Source: Ectocarpus siliculosus (lineage: Eukaryota > Sar > Phaeophyceae > Ectocarpales > Ectocarpaceae). Taken from it: a stretch of 64,000 nucleotides of DNA. The notes below the pieces were generated by a model. It was given only the letters and a program-made list of their open reading frames with translations. It searched no databases and had not been told where the DNA came from. Below are positions 47,561 through 59,470 of the stretch, in pieces. The translations under genes were made by a program, and so were the position numbers. The stretch's first letter is position 1, and each line of letters begins with the position of its first letter. The stretch covers positions 1,327,367-1,391,366 of the forward strand of contig FN649737.1 of assembly GCA_000310025.1 (NCBI GenBank), in the 5' to 3' direction.

Positions 47561-50500
47561 GGAAAGCGCCGAATCCTCGGTCCATGGGTGCGGAATCCAA
47601 AGATGTCCTGTACAAATATCTTTGGCAGGCCTTTCGGCACTAATTTTTAAGAGCTTTTTGTTATCTTTGTTTATATATTAGATAAGACACGGGCTGAAGA
47701 GAGGAACCTGGTGAATTATACCTCATGTCGTCAGCCCGTTGATATTCTTTTCTGGATTTTCGATGGGGAGGCCCGCGGACCGCATGCATGCTGCATTGCT
47801 TGTGACTGATCATTCATCAACTACCGCTTTATACATGTCCCAACCAACCTCCACCGCCTGCACGGTCTTCGGTTTGCTCTGCACCTTTGCTGGCACTGGC
47901 ACGATATGGCTTGACTACTAGAATCTACATCTGGGGCAGCTGGTTGACTGCAGTACATGCAGACATGTACACGTCTGAAGAAATCGAGGGCTTGCTTTTT
48001 TGTGTGTTCCGAATATTGTTCTCACTCGGAATCTCTGAATTTGGCCAATAGGTTGTTTTTATTGAACAGGTGCACTCATGAAGAATAGTTTTCGTTGCTG
48101 TAAGGGTAGCACGCACTGTGCAATCTGGAGGACCCGTGATGAAGAACCTACTTGGTATTATCTCTCGCAGGACAGCAGCTGTTGCTGTTGCCCTCGCCTA
48201 ATCAAGATATACCAATGGTAGGAAAAACAAAGATGGGGGAAGGATCAGCTCCCTCAAGGGGGTACTAGATTGTGTATTATTTTAGTATCCTTCCATCGTG
48301 GAGTTGCATCTCACATCACCTTCTAGAAGGAACCAATTCCCTTCTATGTTCCCTACATCTTGAGCCCATAACATCACCCACGTCCTACGCTGCAGTCGTT
48401 GTTTCTCTTACGTCATATGTGCGTCGTCGGCCATCACTCAAACACTCTGCAACGAACCGCCATTGGAATCGTCACTCGTCATCACGTACCTTGCCATCGT
48501 ATGTTTTTCGGGTGATTCTTTCTGCACCTACTGAAACTAGCTTTGTTTTGTGTAGCGGCTGGCTGATAAGAGCCCAGGAACGATAGCAGGTATGCACAAT
48601 ATGGAAGTTGAGGTAGTGAGGTCGACAACATGCATAAATAAAGAGATGGCGACCGTCCAACTCATCAAACAGATTATTTTCCTTCGGTCGTGTTTTTTGT
48701 GTAACCCCTCTCCATCCGCTGAATGACGTGACAACAATAACAAAGTTATCCACGAGTTGTGTGTGTGGTACGTCTTTGGCGGTTGATACCGAGCATACCG
48801 AACGGCTAATGGAGACTCAGAAGTAATTCGGAAGAGTCTAGAGCACGCGAGAGTATACCAGCGTCCACGTCCCCCAATCCTTAACCTATCGGCCTTGAGC
48901 AAGCCACATGACACAACTCGTGTGGCCACCGTTCCAGGTTCCAGGGATCAATTATCGAAGAAGTCAAGTTTCTTTGTAGGTGACGGACCCTCTGTGAGAT
49001 GAAGAAGAAGAGTCGATCAAGCGGTCTCCAAAAAAGGACAACAGCAGCCCCACCACCCTATCCAATGTCACCGAACAAAATGAAACCCCCTGACAAATCA
49101 CACTGCCTCGACGTGGAGGTGACAATGTCTCACGCCCAAAACGACGCCTTTCTATGCGTCCGCCTTCGGACGACAATCAATCCTCGCCCTGACGAATCCG
49201 TTATACGCCTTGGAGGCGCTACGCGTGACGACGCGTTGTTAGCAGCTGTCCGGGCAAGTCGCACTGCAATGCAACTCTTCCGCTCCAAACACTGTGAATA
49301 TGATGTGTTTAACCTGCCTGGTAGGCGCGGATGGTATGGTACGGAGAGCGTTTTTGTACATGTTTTTCTCTCTTTCTCATCTCTTCTTTCCACATACTCC
49401 AATGCGCATCATGGGAGAGCACTCTCTCCGTCTAGTTACTTGTTGTTCCTTGGCGCGACCCATTTTCGGGAGTTCTCTCTTGAGGCGACCCTTCTTTTGT
49501 AAACCCGTTGCCAGAAAGGAAAAGGACTTCAGTTGAGGCCGGGGCTACCCCCGGGCTGCTATTTTAGGTATTATTCAGCTGCTTGACAAAATGGACCACT
49601 TCTAACTCTCACCAATCCCCACTTTTCTTACGCGCTTGTCCGAAAAGGTAATATTTGGACCATCCGAAACTGACACACCTTTGTCGGGGAGTTTCCTTCG
49701 GCGGCATAAGCGGGAGACAACTCCAAAATCATAGCGACAACCGCCTGGAAAGCGACAAGCAACCTAGCCCACGTGATGCATGCTTTGTTGCACATGTGTG
49801 TGAGAGACGGAAGGAAGTCGAAGGCTCTGATCTGTAGGTGTATGGTTGGTTGAAAATTGTGCTGCGCATCCCTATGTTTTCGATGCGATGATGATGTATG
49901 TGTGGGCAAACGAAGGGAACCAATTCCAAAATGCTGCATGCTGGTTACATGCGGTCGTTTTCAATGTCCATCTTCTCGCAATTATAGGGAACTACTACTT
50001 ACTTCAAGCTGCGAGTTGTCCTGCCTGTGTGTGCTAATATATATGGTGCGTATCGTGTGTGTGCGTGTATTTTGTTGACCGTGCCTACAGCAGCGGTGTC
50101 TGTACTCACTGCTGTGCAAGCGATACTATGTAGGCCCGTGTTCAAATAAGTGGATGGTTCTGATCTATAGTTCGAGTTACATTATACCACGGTCAGTCGG
50201 CATCTGACTGGCCCTAGCGCACAGTGGGTCAAAAAATACAAAATAATGCTGTAGAAGTGTTGTTGCACACCGGTGGTTCCAAGCTTCTATTTTTTTGGAA
50301 ATTACAAGGGATGTCGGGAGGGGGCTCATCATGAGGAAGATAATTTAGAAATTTTAACTCTGCCGGCGCGTGTGCCCCACAGTCTGAAAGCAGACCAAAC
50401 ATATGTCCAACTGTGGTCGCCCGTGTCGTCCACAGTCTGGAAGAAGACCAAATTGTGTCCAACTCAACTTTGGTACTGTTATGGCAGCTTGTGTGTATGG

Positions 50501-50826
50501 ACACGCCCAATATAAACGTGCCGGGCCGTCAGGAGTTAGGCCGAAAAGCTTCAACGAACGGGCAAACAGTTTAGTTACGTTTCTTTGAGGAGGCGTTCTC
50601 GGGGTCGAGGCCTGTCTACCAAGCACCTGGTTTTCAGTCAAAAAACCACCCCCGTGAACGAACTTAAAGGACCCTGCGAACACTGCCCACTGTCAATGTA
50701 TCACGTGCATACTTGTCCACTTGTCGTTTCGTATCACGTACCGCAGTGATATTCGAACGCATGCGACCGTTTGTACGTAAATCGGAGCTCCAATCAAGCC
50801 ATGACCCGGTCTCGAGACATCAGCTC
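47561..50826. other. 3.3 kb with no recognised gene
   Basis: No repeat copy of the families above and no exon supported by splice sites plus similarity. A plus-strand frame at about 49000-49335 has fair composition but no partner exon. Confidence 0.35.
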
Positions 50827-50833
50827 GAGAGAC

Positions 50834-50887
<54 letters not shown>
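50827..50887. repeat. (GA)n microsatellite
   Basis: About 29 GA units with one interruption. Reading frames through it (poly-RE, poly-SL) are artefacts. Confidence 0.95.
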
Positions 50888-50889
<2 letters not shown>

Positions 50890-51687
50890 CAAAGAAATAC
50901 AACTTAGGTCTCCGTACAGCTTAGGTCTCCGTGAGTCGTCACGTCCGCGAACCGAGAGCGAAGACAAGCGGTGAGAGTTTAAGGCTCTTGAAGGGGGGCA
51001 AAAGTGAAACATTCGGGAAACAATGCCAATGCATTTGGCTTTGATTGGATCAAAGGCAATCATGGTATCAAGCTTCCCTCTCCGTGTAGCAAATTGCCCG
51101 GTCCGCACAACAACACAACCGTAGAGCGGGATGGGAGATTGGTGGTCTGATGTATCATTAGTGGGACGTGTGAGCCCTTTTGAATTTTGTCGTTTGTGGA
51201 GATTTGCCGATGTTGACGCGTACCTCGGACTTTGAGAATGCAAGACGTTGTATATGTATACTCATTGAAGCGTCGCGAAAGCGGTTCGAGATGACGGGTG
51301 CGAGGGAGCAATGAGCAGACTTGCACAACCAACCACAATTATTTTCCTTCGTGTTTAGACTATGTCGTTTTGTTCCTGTGTCCGACTGTCTGTGTCTTCT
51401 CGCTTGTGGCTGCTCACACAATAATTTCGTTTGGTCTCCAAACGTGACAACGCGATCAGAGACAACGTTGTGACACGGTGCGGAGACCGTCACACTCAGA
51501 AGCGGAAGGAAGCTTTGTCCGTTGTCAGCATTATACATGCATGCCTGGATGCGCCACAATGTTGCTCGAAAGCTTTCAAACCCACACTACTCGTTCGCGT
51601 CCTGTCTGGCCCACGAGTTTTTTTTCATTCAAACATTGTATATTTAATTTCAGTTTTTTTTTTAGTCTAATATTATTGTAACACAAT

Positions 51688-52804
51688 TCAATTCGTGTGA
51701 ATTCTACCCCCCTCCCTCGTACAATCACCCACCCACTCCCTGCAATGACGGTCTTCAATCCCCTCTACCCTAATAACTGAACTCTTACGCTGCAACGCTG
51801 GCGATAAATGACCGACAACGACCCCGACCCACCCTACCAAATCCAAGTCGTGTCCTTTGAATACCCGATAGGAAATCGCGGCATGTAAAACTTTGAGATC
51901 ACCAAACACGCGTCGATCACCATCCGCCGGCAATAGTTTTCTAGCGGCGATGTTGGCTGACTTGCTGTAACGTTGGTTTATCTGTGCGGCAGTGAGACAG
52001 CAGGTATCTTTTATGTCGCGCAACCTCTTGAGACCTTCGATGAAGTGGTCATACTCGCACAACAAGAGGAGCCGGGTCAAAGTTCCCATCTTAACCTCTG
52101 CCTCGTAGGGGCAACGCGTGCTTGATGAAAAAGTCAGCGTTCCCGGCAATCTCCGCTAGACCCCTGCCGGACACAAACGACAACGCGCAAGCAAGTTCAA
52201 AGTAATTCGGGCGTGTGTATCTGATGATGGACTCCATGGTGTCGATCAGATCACTCGCGTGCACCGTTAGTCCACGTCTGCACTTGACCTCCAAGGACTC
52301 CCGGCGTTTTATTCTCGGAATGCTCTTCTCCTCCGGCGTGAGCTCTAATCGGGAAACGTAGGGCGGTAGCAAGCGCACCTTCCTAAGGAGGTCGTCAATA
52401 TCGGCGAGTCCAGTGAAAGACACCTTCCGCGAGTGTATCGCGCGCCGGGCCGACCACTTTCCGGGAAGGTCTAATTTCCCGAATGACACAACGCGATCCC
52501 AGGCCGTCTGTAGCTGTTTCAGGTATCCCTTCCGCCCCTTCGTCTTCTTTGCCGTGGATGACCTTTTCTTGATAAGGACGAGCAATTGCCGGATTTCTGT
52601 CTTGACAGGACCTGCATTGTGTCGGGCGCCGAACGTTTGCATCCAAACTTCCCGAACCCTTCTGACGTTCTTGTTTAAGGAGGAGCCAGGGTGCAGCTTC
52701 CTCAGAACATCCAAAACCTCTCGTGGATTCTCGTGTTCTTCTAGCCATTTGGCGCACATCGATATCTTTTGGTCCATGTTGAACACTGCTACTGACAAAA
52801 ACAC
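51688..52804 (-). pseudogene. telomere-resolvase (protelomerase)-like region
   Basis: Telomere resolvases cut and rejoin a palindromic site to give covalently closed hairpin ends; they are known from linear phage-plasmids (N15, PY54, phiKO2), Borrelia ResT and Agrobacterium TelA. The N-terminal part is basic and helical. A central segment, ALSFVSGRGLAEIAGNADFF, matches the first catalytic-arginine region of the family. A following segment has the pattern LRDIKDTCCLTAAQINQRYS, like the conserved linker before the second half of the active site, and then a VGH motif. The coding potential is spread over more than one frame, so it is broken or spliced; I treat it as a fossil and have not verified all active-site residues. 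It lies 56 bp downstream of, and on the same strand as, the polymerase-helicase gene. A generic tyrosine recombinase is the main alternative. Confidence 0.55.
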
Positions 52805-52860
52805 ATTATTTCCTGTACTTTGTTCAAGATAGGGCTACCTCTCCTCCTTCCCACTATCAT

Positions 52861-55800
52861 CTACCTTTTTCTTTTTCGTCCTCTCCCCAGGCTACCACGA
52901 GCGCGATTGCACCTCAAGCACTTAACGTCCACATTTCCGATCGTGTGAGGCAAAGCACAGTCAAGACGGTCGAGAGTCGGTTGGCGTTCACTGTAAATGG
53001 CCCAGACAAGTTCATGGTCGCACAGATTGCACCTCCCCCCAAAGGAGCGGTGAAGTTCTTCGACAAGAGCTTCCCTATGCTGCACACCCTTGTTTGGTTC
53101 AAGACGGCCTGCCGTTACATCGGCATAGATATAGCTCGAGACCTTCCTAGAAACCCACGACAACCTCTCTCGGTCGGACATGTTGCTCTCGCTGCGGTGA
53201 ATGTCGTCGACGACCACCATGTTCGAGGGTCCGGTCGCTCGACTTACAGCCGTGTACAGCCAGTGGACGTCAGCGTAAAAGTGCCGCGCCTGATGTATGA
53301 TCAACCTCCCTTCCACTGTACGGCCTTGGACAGCGTGCACGGTACATGCTCCTGGGGGATCGAACAAATTTTCTGCCTCCGCTCGACAGAGTGAAGTTTC
53401 CTCAAGACTAGCACCATCGTCAAATGCACTTGCGACAACGACCTCATCTGCCGATGATCGGATGACATTGTACATGTGGTTCTTGTGTATCTTGCCCGGG
53501 TTCCCGAGGTCCCTGTATTGTGCACCGACAACCGTCTGACACTCCAGCCCATCCCAGCCACCGAGTTCGTTGCACCCCAACAAACCTCGGAAGGCATGGA
53601 ATCGAGCGCATTCTCTTGTGTACGCGAGGTGAAAATCTGACGGGCTATGGTGATAAGTCGAGCGCCTGCATCCAAACCTCTCGATAGCTCTTGTCTGTGC
53701 CATGTGACGGTCGTCTCCCGCGCCGAGAATATACAAGAGGCCATCGTCCATCTCCACTTGTTCTTCGATAGTTTTATCCCGCTTGCGCGCGAAGAGATGG
53801 AAGCAGGTGGGGAAAGCCCTTTCGAGGACGATCCTCCTGTCCACATTGTCCCTACTTGTCGACATACCGCTACTGTCCTCAACCGGTTGGAGTTGGTGCG
53901 TGTCGTATGTCCCGATCACGTGGGTGCCGCTGCAATGGGCAGCAGCCAATATCATGCTTAGTGTCCGGAGAGGCATATACGCAGCTTCTTCAATGATGAT
54001 CACGTCAACCTTGAGCGTTCGTATCGACCCGGCCGTTTTCTTCACGTGAGAATCATCCCCCAGATAGAAACCGAGCTGGTGGTCGGCGGTCTTTACACTC
54101 CACCCACGTGGCATGTCTGTGAAGGACGTTCTCAAACTATTGGTGGGGGTTACGACAAGCCCAGTTTTGAACATGGCCGTTGCAGCACGGGTTGCGCAGT
54201 AACTCTTCCCCGCTCCCCCATGCTCCCCGGTCACCGCGCAAACGATCCTTTGCTCCTCGAACTTCAGCGCACGTAGTAGTCGTTCAAGGGTTGCTGGTGA
54301 CTCCGTCTCGCACACCTCCGGCCAAACCTGTAGTTTTTGGTCTTTGGTGAGAGAAAGCCAGGCTCTGTGGGTGTCATCCATGGATGGGAAGCTCGTCCCA
54401 ATGCCATCCCAAAGCGGAACCACCCGTAGGACCCGTTTAGGCGGGCATGGGATTTGCCTTAGAGCGGGCGGTAACGCACTCAGGGATAGTTTGGTTTGGA
54501 TGCCATGGAAGACGCGACTCTCGGAGGTCTGTGGATTCTTCAACGCTGGGCAAAACTTGAGCGTTCCGGGAGTATTGAGCTCACCACTGAACAGATGGCC
54601 AAAGCGGAGCCTCATTTCATCCTGGACTGCGGGAGATCCCTTGAAGAATACCGCGTCACATTGGTAGCTAAAGTCTGATGCGCCGCAGGATTCAAGAGCA
54701 TTCTGTACCCCCGACACACGCAGTCGAGTTTGGTCGAGAATTTCTTCACCCAAGGCCCAGAAGCCGTCTCTGAACCAAGTTCGTTTCGCTTCGAAGCAAA
54801 GGTAAGCGTCCCCGGTAGCGAGTGGTTCGAAGACCAGCTCTTTGTGGCCTGTGCGTAGGCCGGCCTTTACATGTTGGACTTCACCGAGGACCGGTACGAC
54901 CTTTGCACCCACAGCTAAGGCCTCGTCACTGCCCGTAACCATGACAGCATCGATCCTGTCCGCATATCTCTGCTGCAACATTCCACTGGTCCGCACGAAC
55001 ATCCCTTTCTTAAATTTGCGAGCGCTTTCGGCGCCCTCCAGGAGGGGGTCCCCAAGCTCCCGTGTGAGCAGCTCTCTGGCCACGTAAGGTATGTGGCATC
55101 TTTCGACCGTCCTTGCCGGCCTCACAAAGTGGGTCACTCGATGGCGAACACATCTGCGAGTTTGCTGAATGTACCGTTTGTAGTTCCGACCCGTGATTGG
55201 GGTCACGTCAGCGTTAAGATACACGTCAGGGTCCCCTGTGTCATCCAGCCGAACGACGTAAAGCGTCGAATCCTCGATTTCGTGGTCATCGTACTCCTGC
55301 ACTTCGTCCATGTGGGCGAACACCGACACCGTATCCATGCTCAAAAGGGCCGCCGTGTGTGCCCCGTTGATGTCGCACTGCCAGTCTTCCGGCCCGTACG
55401 AAGTCCCAGACGCTTGCTCGGCGCCTACGATTGGTCCGCGCCAGCATATCTCGAGAAGGGCGAGGAGGGACTGGCTGTACTGGCTCGAAACTCTAAAGTC
55501 CATGACACGACGATAAAACTGCTGACCCAACGCGTTTTGCAGCTCAATCAACCGGGTAGCCTCACCGGGCCGAAAGTCGTTCGGGTCCAACCCGCCCATG
55601 CTTGCGGCGCACCACGTTCGGATAGTGATGCCAAGTGAGGGTAAGGTGAGGGAGTCCCAATGGCTGTAGTTGGTAAGTTTCCCCCTGCATGAGATTCCGC
55701 GAACGTGCAGGTGGAGCATCAATTCGTCGAGAGCAGTTCCCGGAGGCGAATACCACGTCGTGAATTCTGATGCGTCTGTTCCTCGCTTCCGCTTCTGCGC

Positions 55801-57255
55801 CGACCTCGGGTCGTGATCCTTGTCTAATCGACTCATGGACATGATCTCTTTTTCGATGTCCGCAACACGCAAAAAAGTCCTGCTTCCACACCCAGTGGTG
55901 TCCACTTCCTCTTCCTCTTCGACAGCCTCGGCAACCCGACGGAATCTTCGCTGGGTTCTAACACTGTGCTCGATGGCCACGTCCAAGGATGATCCAAACC
56001 GGTCCCTCCATGGCCCGTCGACCTCCAATCGGTATACGTGTCCCTCGCGAACCCCAACGTGTAATGCTGGCGGCCGGAGATTTGTTTTTTCGTCGACTGG
56101 CCCAAGAACATTGTCGCCGGAGCCCCTGTGTGACCACACGACGACGATCGCCTTGGTCATACTTAGCCACTGCTCGAGGTTTCGCAAGGTGAGCGGTGGC
56201 GGTTCACTTACCCCCGCAAGCCACGTATCGAACTCTTCGCTCCCCACGTCTCGACCCAGAAGCACTGAATACAGGTTGCGGAAGTAGTTGTCACCATCCA
56301 ACGCATTCCTCAGCGGTTCAGTGGCACCCTCCCTTCGCCGTCCACCACCGGTCGAGATCGTGAATGATCCCGTTACAGGGTCGACATCCCTAAAGCCAAA
56401 TCTCCGTCGATCTCGTTTCAAAAGTTCGACTTGACAGTCTCGCCAGGTGTCCGCAACGAGCACAGCGAGGCAAGCACCAGGGAGTCGTTTCTTCCATGTC
56501 ATGCCGAACGTGGTCAGAGGTTCGTATCTCACAACCCTGTCACCAAAGGACGCGATGTTGAGTTGTCTGAAGCTAGGGCTTGGCGAGTCGATACCGGCGC
56601 GGACCTGGAGGTTCGACAAGGAAGCCGGGATGCCTTCATGATCGACCTCGATTCTTCTGCCCGCCGATCCCCAGCAGAGGATCGCTCGCCAGGTGTCATC
56701 CGCCGCTGAGACTACGAGCTGCCCGCGGCCACCGCCCTCGACGTCGATAAAAGCGGTCTTCCATGCATCGGCATCCCTCGGGTGGACCAGGCCGCGTCGC
56801 CACTTCCTTCTTGCCCAGGACTGGAAATTTTCCAGTGACGGATCACCTCCAACTGGATGCGAATTGAACCATCTATATCCCGGTCCATGGGACGAGGCCG
56901 AGATACGAACCCGGTATCCTGCACCGAAGACCGCCTGGCGACGATACATAACCCCTCGCGGGCCTACATAGCGCCACCCATTGCTCCTGTTTGCCAGGGG
57001 TTCGGCTTGATCCACTTGCTCCATGTAGCACCATCTGTATCCTGGCTGTTGTTGGGATGATGACCTAGTCGTCGGTGCTGCAAGTATTTTTTTGAGGTGG
57101 TGCAACATTTCTGTGTTTTGTATATCTAATTGTAAGACACAAAATTTATCTGCGGATTGGGGCGAATCGTCAACCACGGTGCTTGTTACTCCGGATTTGT
57201 AGAAGTGTGAGCGAAAGTGGGTACTGTTTGGAAGTAGGGAGATATCCAAATCCAA
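52861..57255 (-). CDS. polymerase-like / SF1 helicase / HNH fusion protein (1,464 aa)
   Basis: One uninterrupted frame, apparently whole. Residues 1-500 are unassigned, with repeated GYRW/GWRY motifs (72, 93, 126) and an acidic stretch at 445-451. A family-B-polymerase-like palm is suggested by WQCDINGAHTAALL (625-638, motif A position) and YQCDAVFFKG (864-873, motif C position). No clear exonuclease or motif B is seen, so this is tentative. The helicase part is clear: Walker A GEHGGAGKS (1010-1018), Walker B VIIIEEA (1085-1091), motif III GTYDTHQLQPV (1115-1125), and motifs V/VI TVHAVQGR and YTAVSRA (1305-1340). The C-terminus is an HNH-like finger, CNLC (1409-1412), DRLD...PHTIGN, CLRCN (1446-1450), then a basic tail. 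It likely acts in self-replication of a mobile replicon. Absence of introns and tight spacing to the resolvase-like region are unlike the host gene. Confidence 0.8.
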   Translation of the reverse strand: MDLDISLLPNSTHFRSHFYKSGVTSTVVDDSPQSADKFCVLQLDIQNTEMLHHLKKILAAPTTRSSSQQQPGYRWCYMEQVDQAEPLANRSNGWRYVGPRGVMYRRQAVFGAGYRVRISASSHGPGYRWFNSHPVGGDPSLENFQSWARRKWRRGLVHPRDADAWKTAFIDVEGGGRGQLVVSAADDTWRAILCWGSAGRRIEVDHEGIPASLSNLQVRAGIDSPSPSFRQLNIASFGDRVVRYEPLTTFGMTWKKRLPGACLAVLVADTWRDCQVELLKRDRRRFGFRDVDPVTGSFTISTGGGRRREGATEPLRNALDGDNYFRNLYSVLLGRDVGSEEFDTWLAGVSEPPPLTLRNLEQWLSMTKAIVVVWSHRGSGDNVLGPVDEKTNLRPPALHVGVREGHVYRLEVDGPWRDRFGSSLDVAIEHSVRTQRRFRRVAEAVEEEEEVDTTGCGSRTFLRVADIEKEIMSMSRLDKDHDPRSAQKRKRGTDASEFTTWYSPPGTALDELMLHLHVRGISCRGKLTNYSHWDSLTLPSLGITIRTWCAASMGGLDPNDFRPGEATRLIELQNALGQQFYRRVMDFRVSSQYSQSLLALLEICWRGPIVGAEQASGTSYGPEDWQCDINGAHTAALLSMDTVSVFAHMDEVQEYDDHEIEDSTLYVVRLDDTGDPDVYLNADVTPITGRNYKRYIQQTRRCVRHRVTHFVRPARTVERCHIPYVARELLTRELGDPLLEGAESARKFKKGMFVRTSGMLQQRYADRIDAVMVTGSDEALAVGAKVVPVLGEVQHVKAGLRTGHKELVFEPLATGDAYLCFEAKRTWFRDGFWALGEEILDQTRLRVSGVQNALESCGASDFSYQCDAVFFKGSPAVQDEMRLRFGHLFSGELNTPGTLKFCPALKNPQTSESRVFHGIQTKLSLSALPPALRQIPCPPKRVLRVVPLWDGIGTSFPSMDDTHRAWLSLTKDQKLQVWPEVCETESPATLERLLRALKFEEQRIVCAVTGEHGGAGKSYCATRAATAMFKTGLVVTPTNSLRTSFTDMPRGWSVKTADHQLGFYLGDDSHVKKTAGSIRTLKVDVIIIEEAAYMPLRTLSMILAAAHCSGTHVIGTYDTHQLQPVEDSSGMSTSRDNVDRRIVLERAFPTCFHLFARKRDKTIEEQVEMDDGLLYILGAGDDRHMAQTRAIERFGCRRSTYHHSPSDFHLAYTRECARFHAFRGLLGCNELGGWDGLECQTVVGAQYRDLGNPGKIHKNHMYNVIRSSADEVVVASAFDDGASLEETSLCRAEAENLFDPPGACTVHAVQGRTVEGRLIIHQARHFYADVHWLYTAVSRATGPSNMVVVDDIHRSESNMSDRERLSWVSRKVSSYIYADVTAGRLEPNKGVQHREALVEELHRSFGGRCNLCDHELVWAIYSERQPTLDRLDCALPHTIGNVDVKCLRCNRARGSLGRGRKRKR

Positions 57256-57309
57256 CTTTCAGTTTTCGCCTTCTCCTGGTTGGCCCGCCGAATAGCAATC
57301 TATATGTGA

Positions 57310-58010
57310 CGTGAGTAAGGAGATCTTGTGATCGGTATTTTGTCACTTCTCCTTCATAACTGCTGCTATAATAGTAATCATTATCGAAGTCAGCAGGCTA
57401 CGAGCTGATGTGACATGAAATTCATCAATCATCAGTCACCCACGGCGAATTTGAATTTTTCGAGATTTCACGAGAAGTGACGTCACAACCGTGGCTGACG
57501 TCATCGGTCGACCATGGAATTTTCGACCAAAGGAAATTTCCTGTCTAAAAAATTGGCCAATCAGAAAACTGCGGGCACCTTTTCTCTCTCTCAATCACAT
57601 AATGAAGAAGGTTGGGAGGACACGGACACAGCAGATCGCACACATGTTGAAGTTTTTCCTGTGATGCCGCAATAATGGAGCCTAGCCTACCCATTCCATC
57701 CAACACCTCTTAGCCTTGAGGAGACCTTGCGATCGGTGTTTTGTCACCCCTGCTCCATTGTTGACTGAGAGTCCTTCCTTGTTTGGTTGGGTGATTCCCG
57801 AGAGGGCGTGTGTGACTACTGCTGCTGTGCTGGGATCATCAATCAGTCATCCACGGCCAAAATTCAAAATTTTGAATTTCGCCGAAAGGCGACTTCTCGA
57901 CCGTGGGTGATGTCCTTGGACGACCAGGGATTTTTGCCCTTTCTTTGGAACGGTCCTTAAAAAAATTGGCCAATCAATTAATTGCGGGCACCTTTTCTCT
58001 CTCTAGTGCA
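57310..58010. promoter_or_regulatory. two diverged ~290-bp direct repeats with palindromes
   Basis: Unit 1 (about 57310-57600) and unit 2 (about 57712-58010) share, in order, AAGGAGATCTTGTGATCGGT-like sequence, ATCATCAATCAGTCA, a CCACGG...CCGTGG inverted pair with outer span of 55-56 bp, a GGTCGACC-like core, AATTGGCCAATCA and GCGGGCACCTTTTCTCTCTC. Unit 2 contains the perfect 20-bp palindrome AAATTCAAAATTTTGAATTT (57860-57879); unit 1 has GTGACGTCAC instead. The repeats lie directly upstream of the polymerase-helicase gene, so they may be promoter, origin or terminal sequence. CCAAT-box-like sequence is present in both. Confidence 0.7.
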
Positions 58011-59470
58011 ACTCCTCGCTGCTGCGCGGATAAGAAGCAATACATTGCGCAGTCCTACGGCATGCTCCCTTCGGAATCTTGCACTACTTTCGCCATAACT
58101 CTCTTTTGCAGAATGCAGGTTTTACAGGATCGATAATTCCTTACAAGACGCACTGGAAACCGAAGTGCTTGTTTCGCTCCGATTTCGATACAATTTCCAA
58201 GTGCCTGTTTCGTCAAGGTAGAAGCTCAGTGGCAAGGCTGTGGTTCAGAATCTAGAAGGAGACCAAACTTTTGTGCAACTCAGCTTGCGCAACCTTGTAG
58301 TTGGTGAGGAGGTTGGAGTGCTTATGAGATCTGCTCTGCCTTGTGAAGCGCTGCCTTGACTTGCTTGTCACACACAAAAAAGTGGGTCTCGGTACATACC
58401 CTTTACGCATTGTCATGAGGAGCTGTACCCTTGACACAATCGATTGCGGCTCAAATCGTGGACCTGCACGAATGAAACCGCGGAGGGACGTGCATCCTTG
58501 CCGTCGAGTGCGGCAAGTTCAGAGCAGAAGGTCACGACCCGTGGGCGTAGAAAGATGAGAAGGAGGGTGCGTTTCGGGCCTTCGCACAGGGGGACCTACG
58601 AATACGACGTACAACTACGGACGCGTTTTCAAAAACTGACACAAGCTTTTTTTGCACCAAACTTGCAGGAAGGAGGGGCGGAAGGGGCCAGGAGGGACAC
58701 CGCTTCCAACCCACGGGAAAATCTGTCGACGGAATCTCGAGAAACATCGACCGAAGAAAAATAACTTGAATTTAGAGAAGAGACCGGACATCGACAACTC
58801 TAAAACCAAGTGAATACACAGAAAGTGGGGTCACTTCTTCGTGCGTCACTTTTTTTTTAGGGTCAGGTTTGGGGAATACATATTTAATTAATAATTGTTT
58901 TTTGGGGTTTTGGTTTGGTAGACAAGTGAAGCTGATTGACGGACATCGCCATTCATTGGTGTACATATTCGACGCGAAAGCCCTAAACAGACATAAAATA
59001 AAACACATAAACGCGCGTTTAAATTAGAGGTGCTACATCATCTTTATTTTACAGGAATCATTTTACAGGAAGCAAATCAGCACACCAAGACTAACAAAAA
59101 GTGCATGCGGTCGAAAACATCCGTGACACATCAGCTCAGCGGCGTCATAGTTCTCGTATTGGCTGCAACCCTCGTTCGTGAAGCATTTTGGACCTATGGA
59201 CCATATGGAGACCAGCAGACAGCATACGGCACACCAAAGCCGTCTGGTCTGGTGTCTGGTAGCTGGTTGGGGTATCGGTATCGTGGAGCAGGAGGGTGGA
59301 TGGCAGCGGCGCAGCGGCCACTCGTTATGGATTTTTTTTAATTTTGGCGGGGGGCCCGCAGGATTGTGCGCCGAAATTCCGGCAAGATTGGATATTCTCT
59401 TCGGCGGCCGACGGCCGGCCTATCTGCGTTGGCGGCTTTGCCCCGAAATCGAAGCTATACCCAAAAAAAA
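58011..59470. other. no feature recognised
   Basis: No exon, repeat copy or continuation of the direct repeats on the left. An AT-rich low-complexity stretch lies at 58845-58920. Confidence 0.35.

Noticed and set aside
49000-49502. 167-residue plus-strand frame
   Set aside because: The middle (FLCVRLRTTINPRPDESV) looks protein-like, but the rest is low complexity and no partner exon or family was found.
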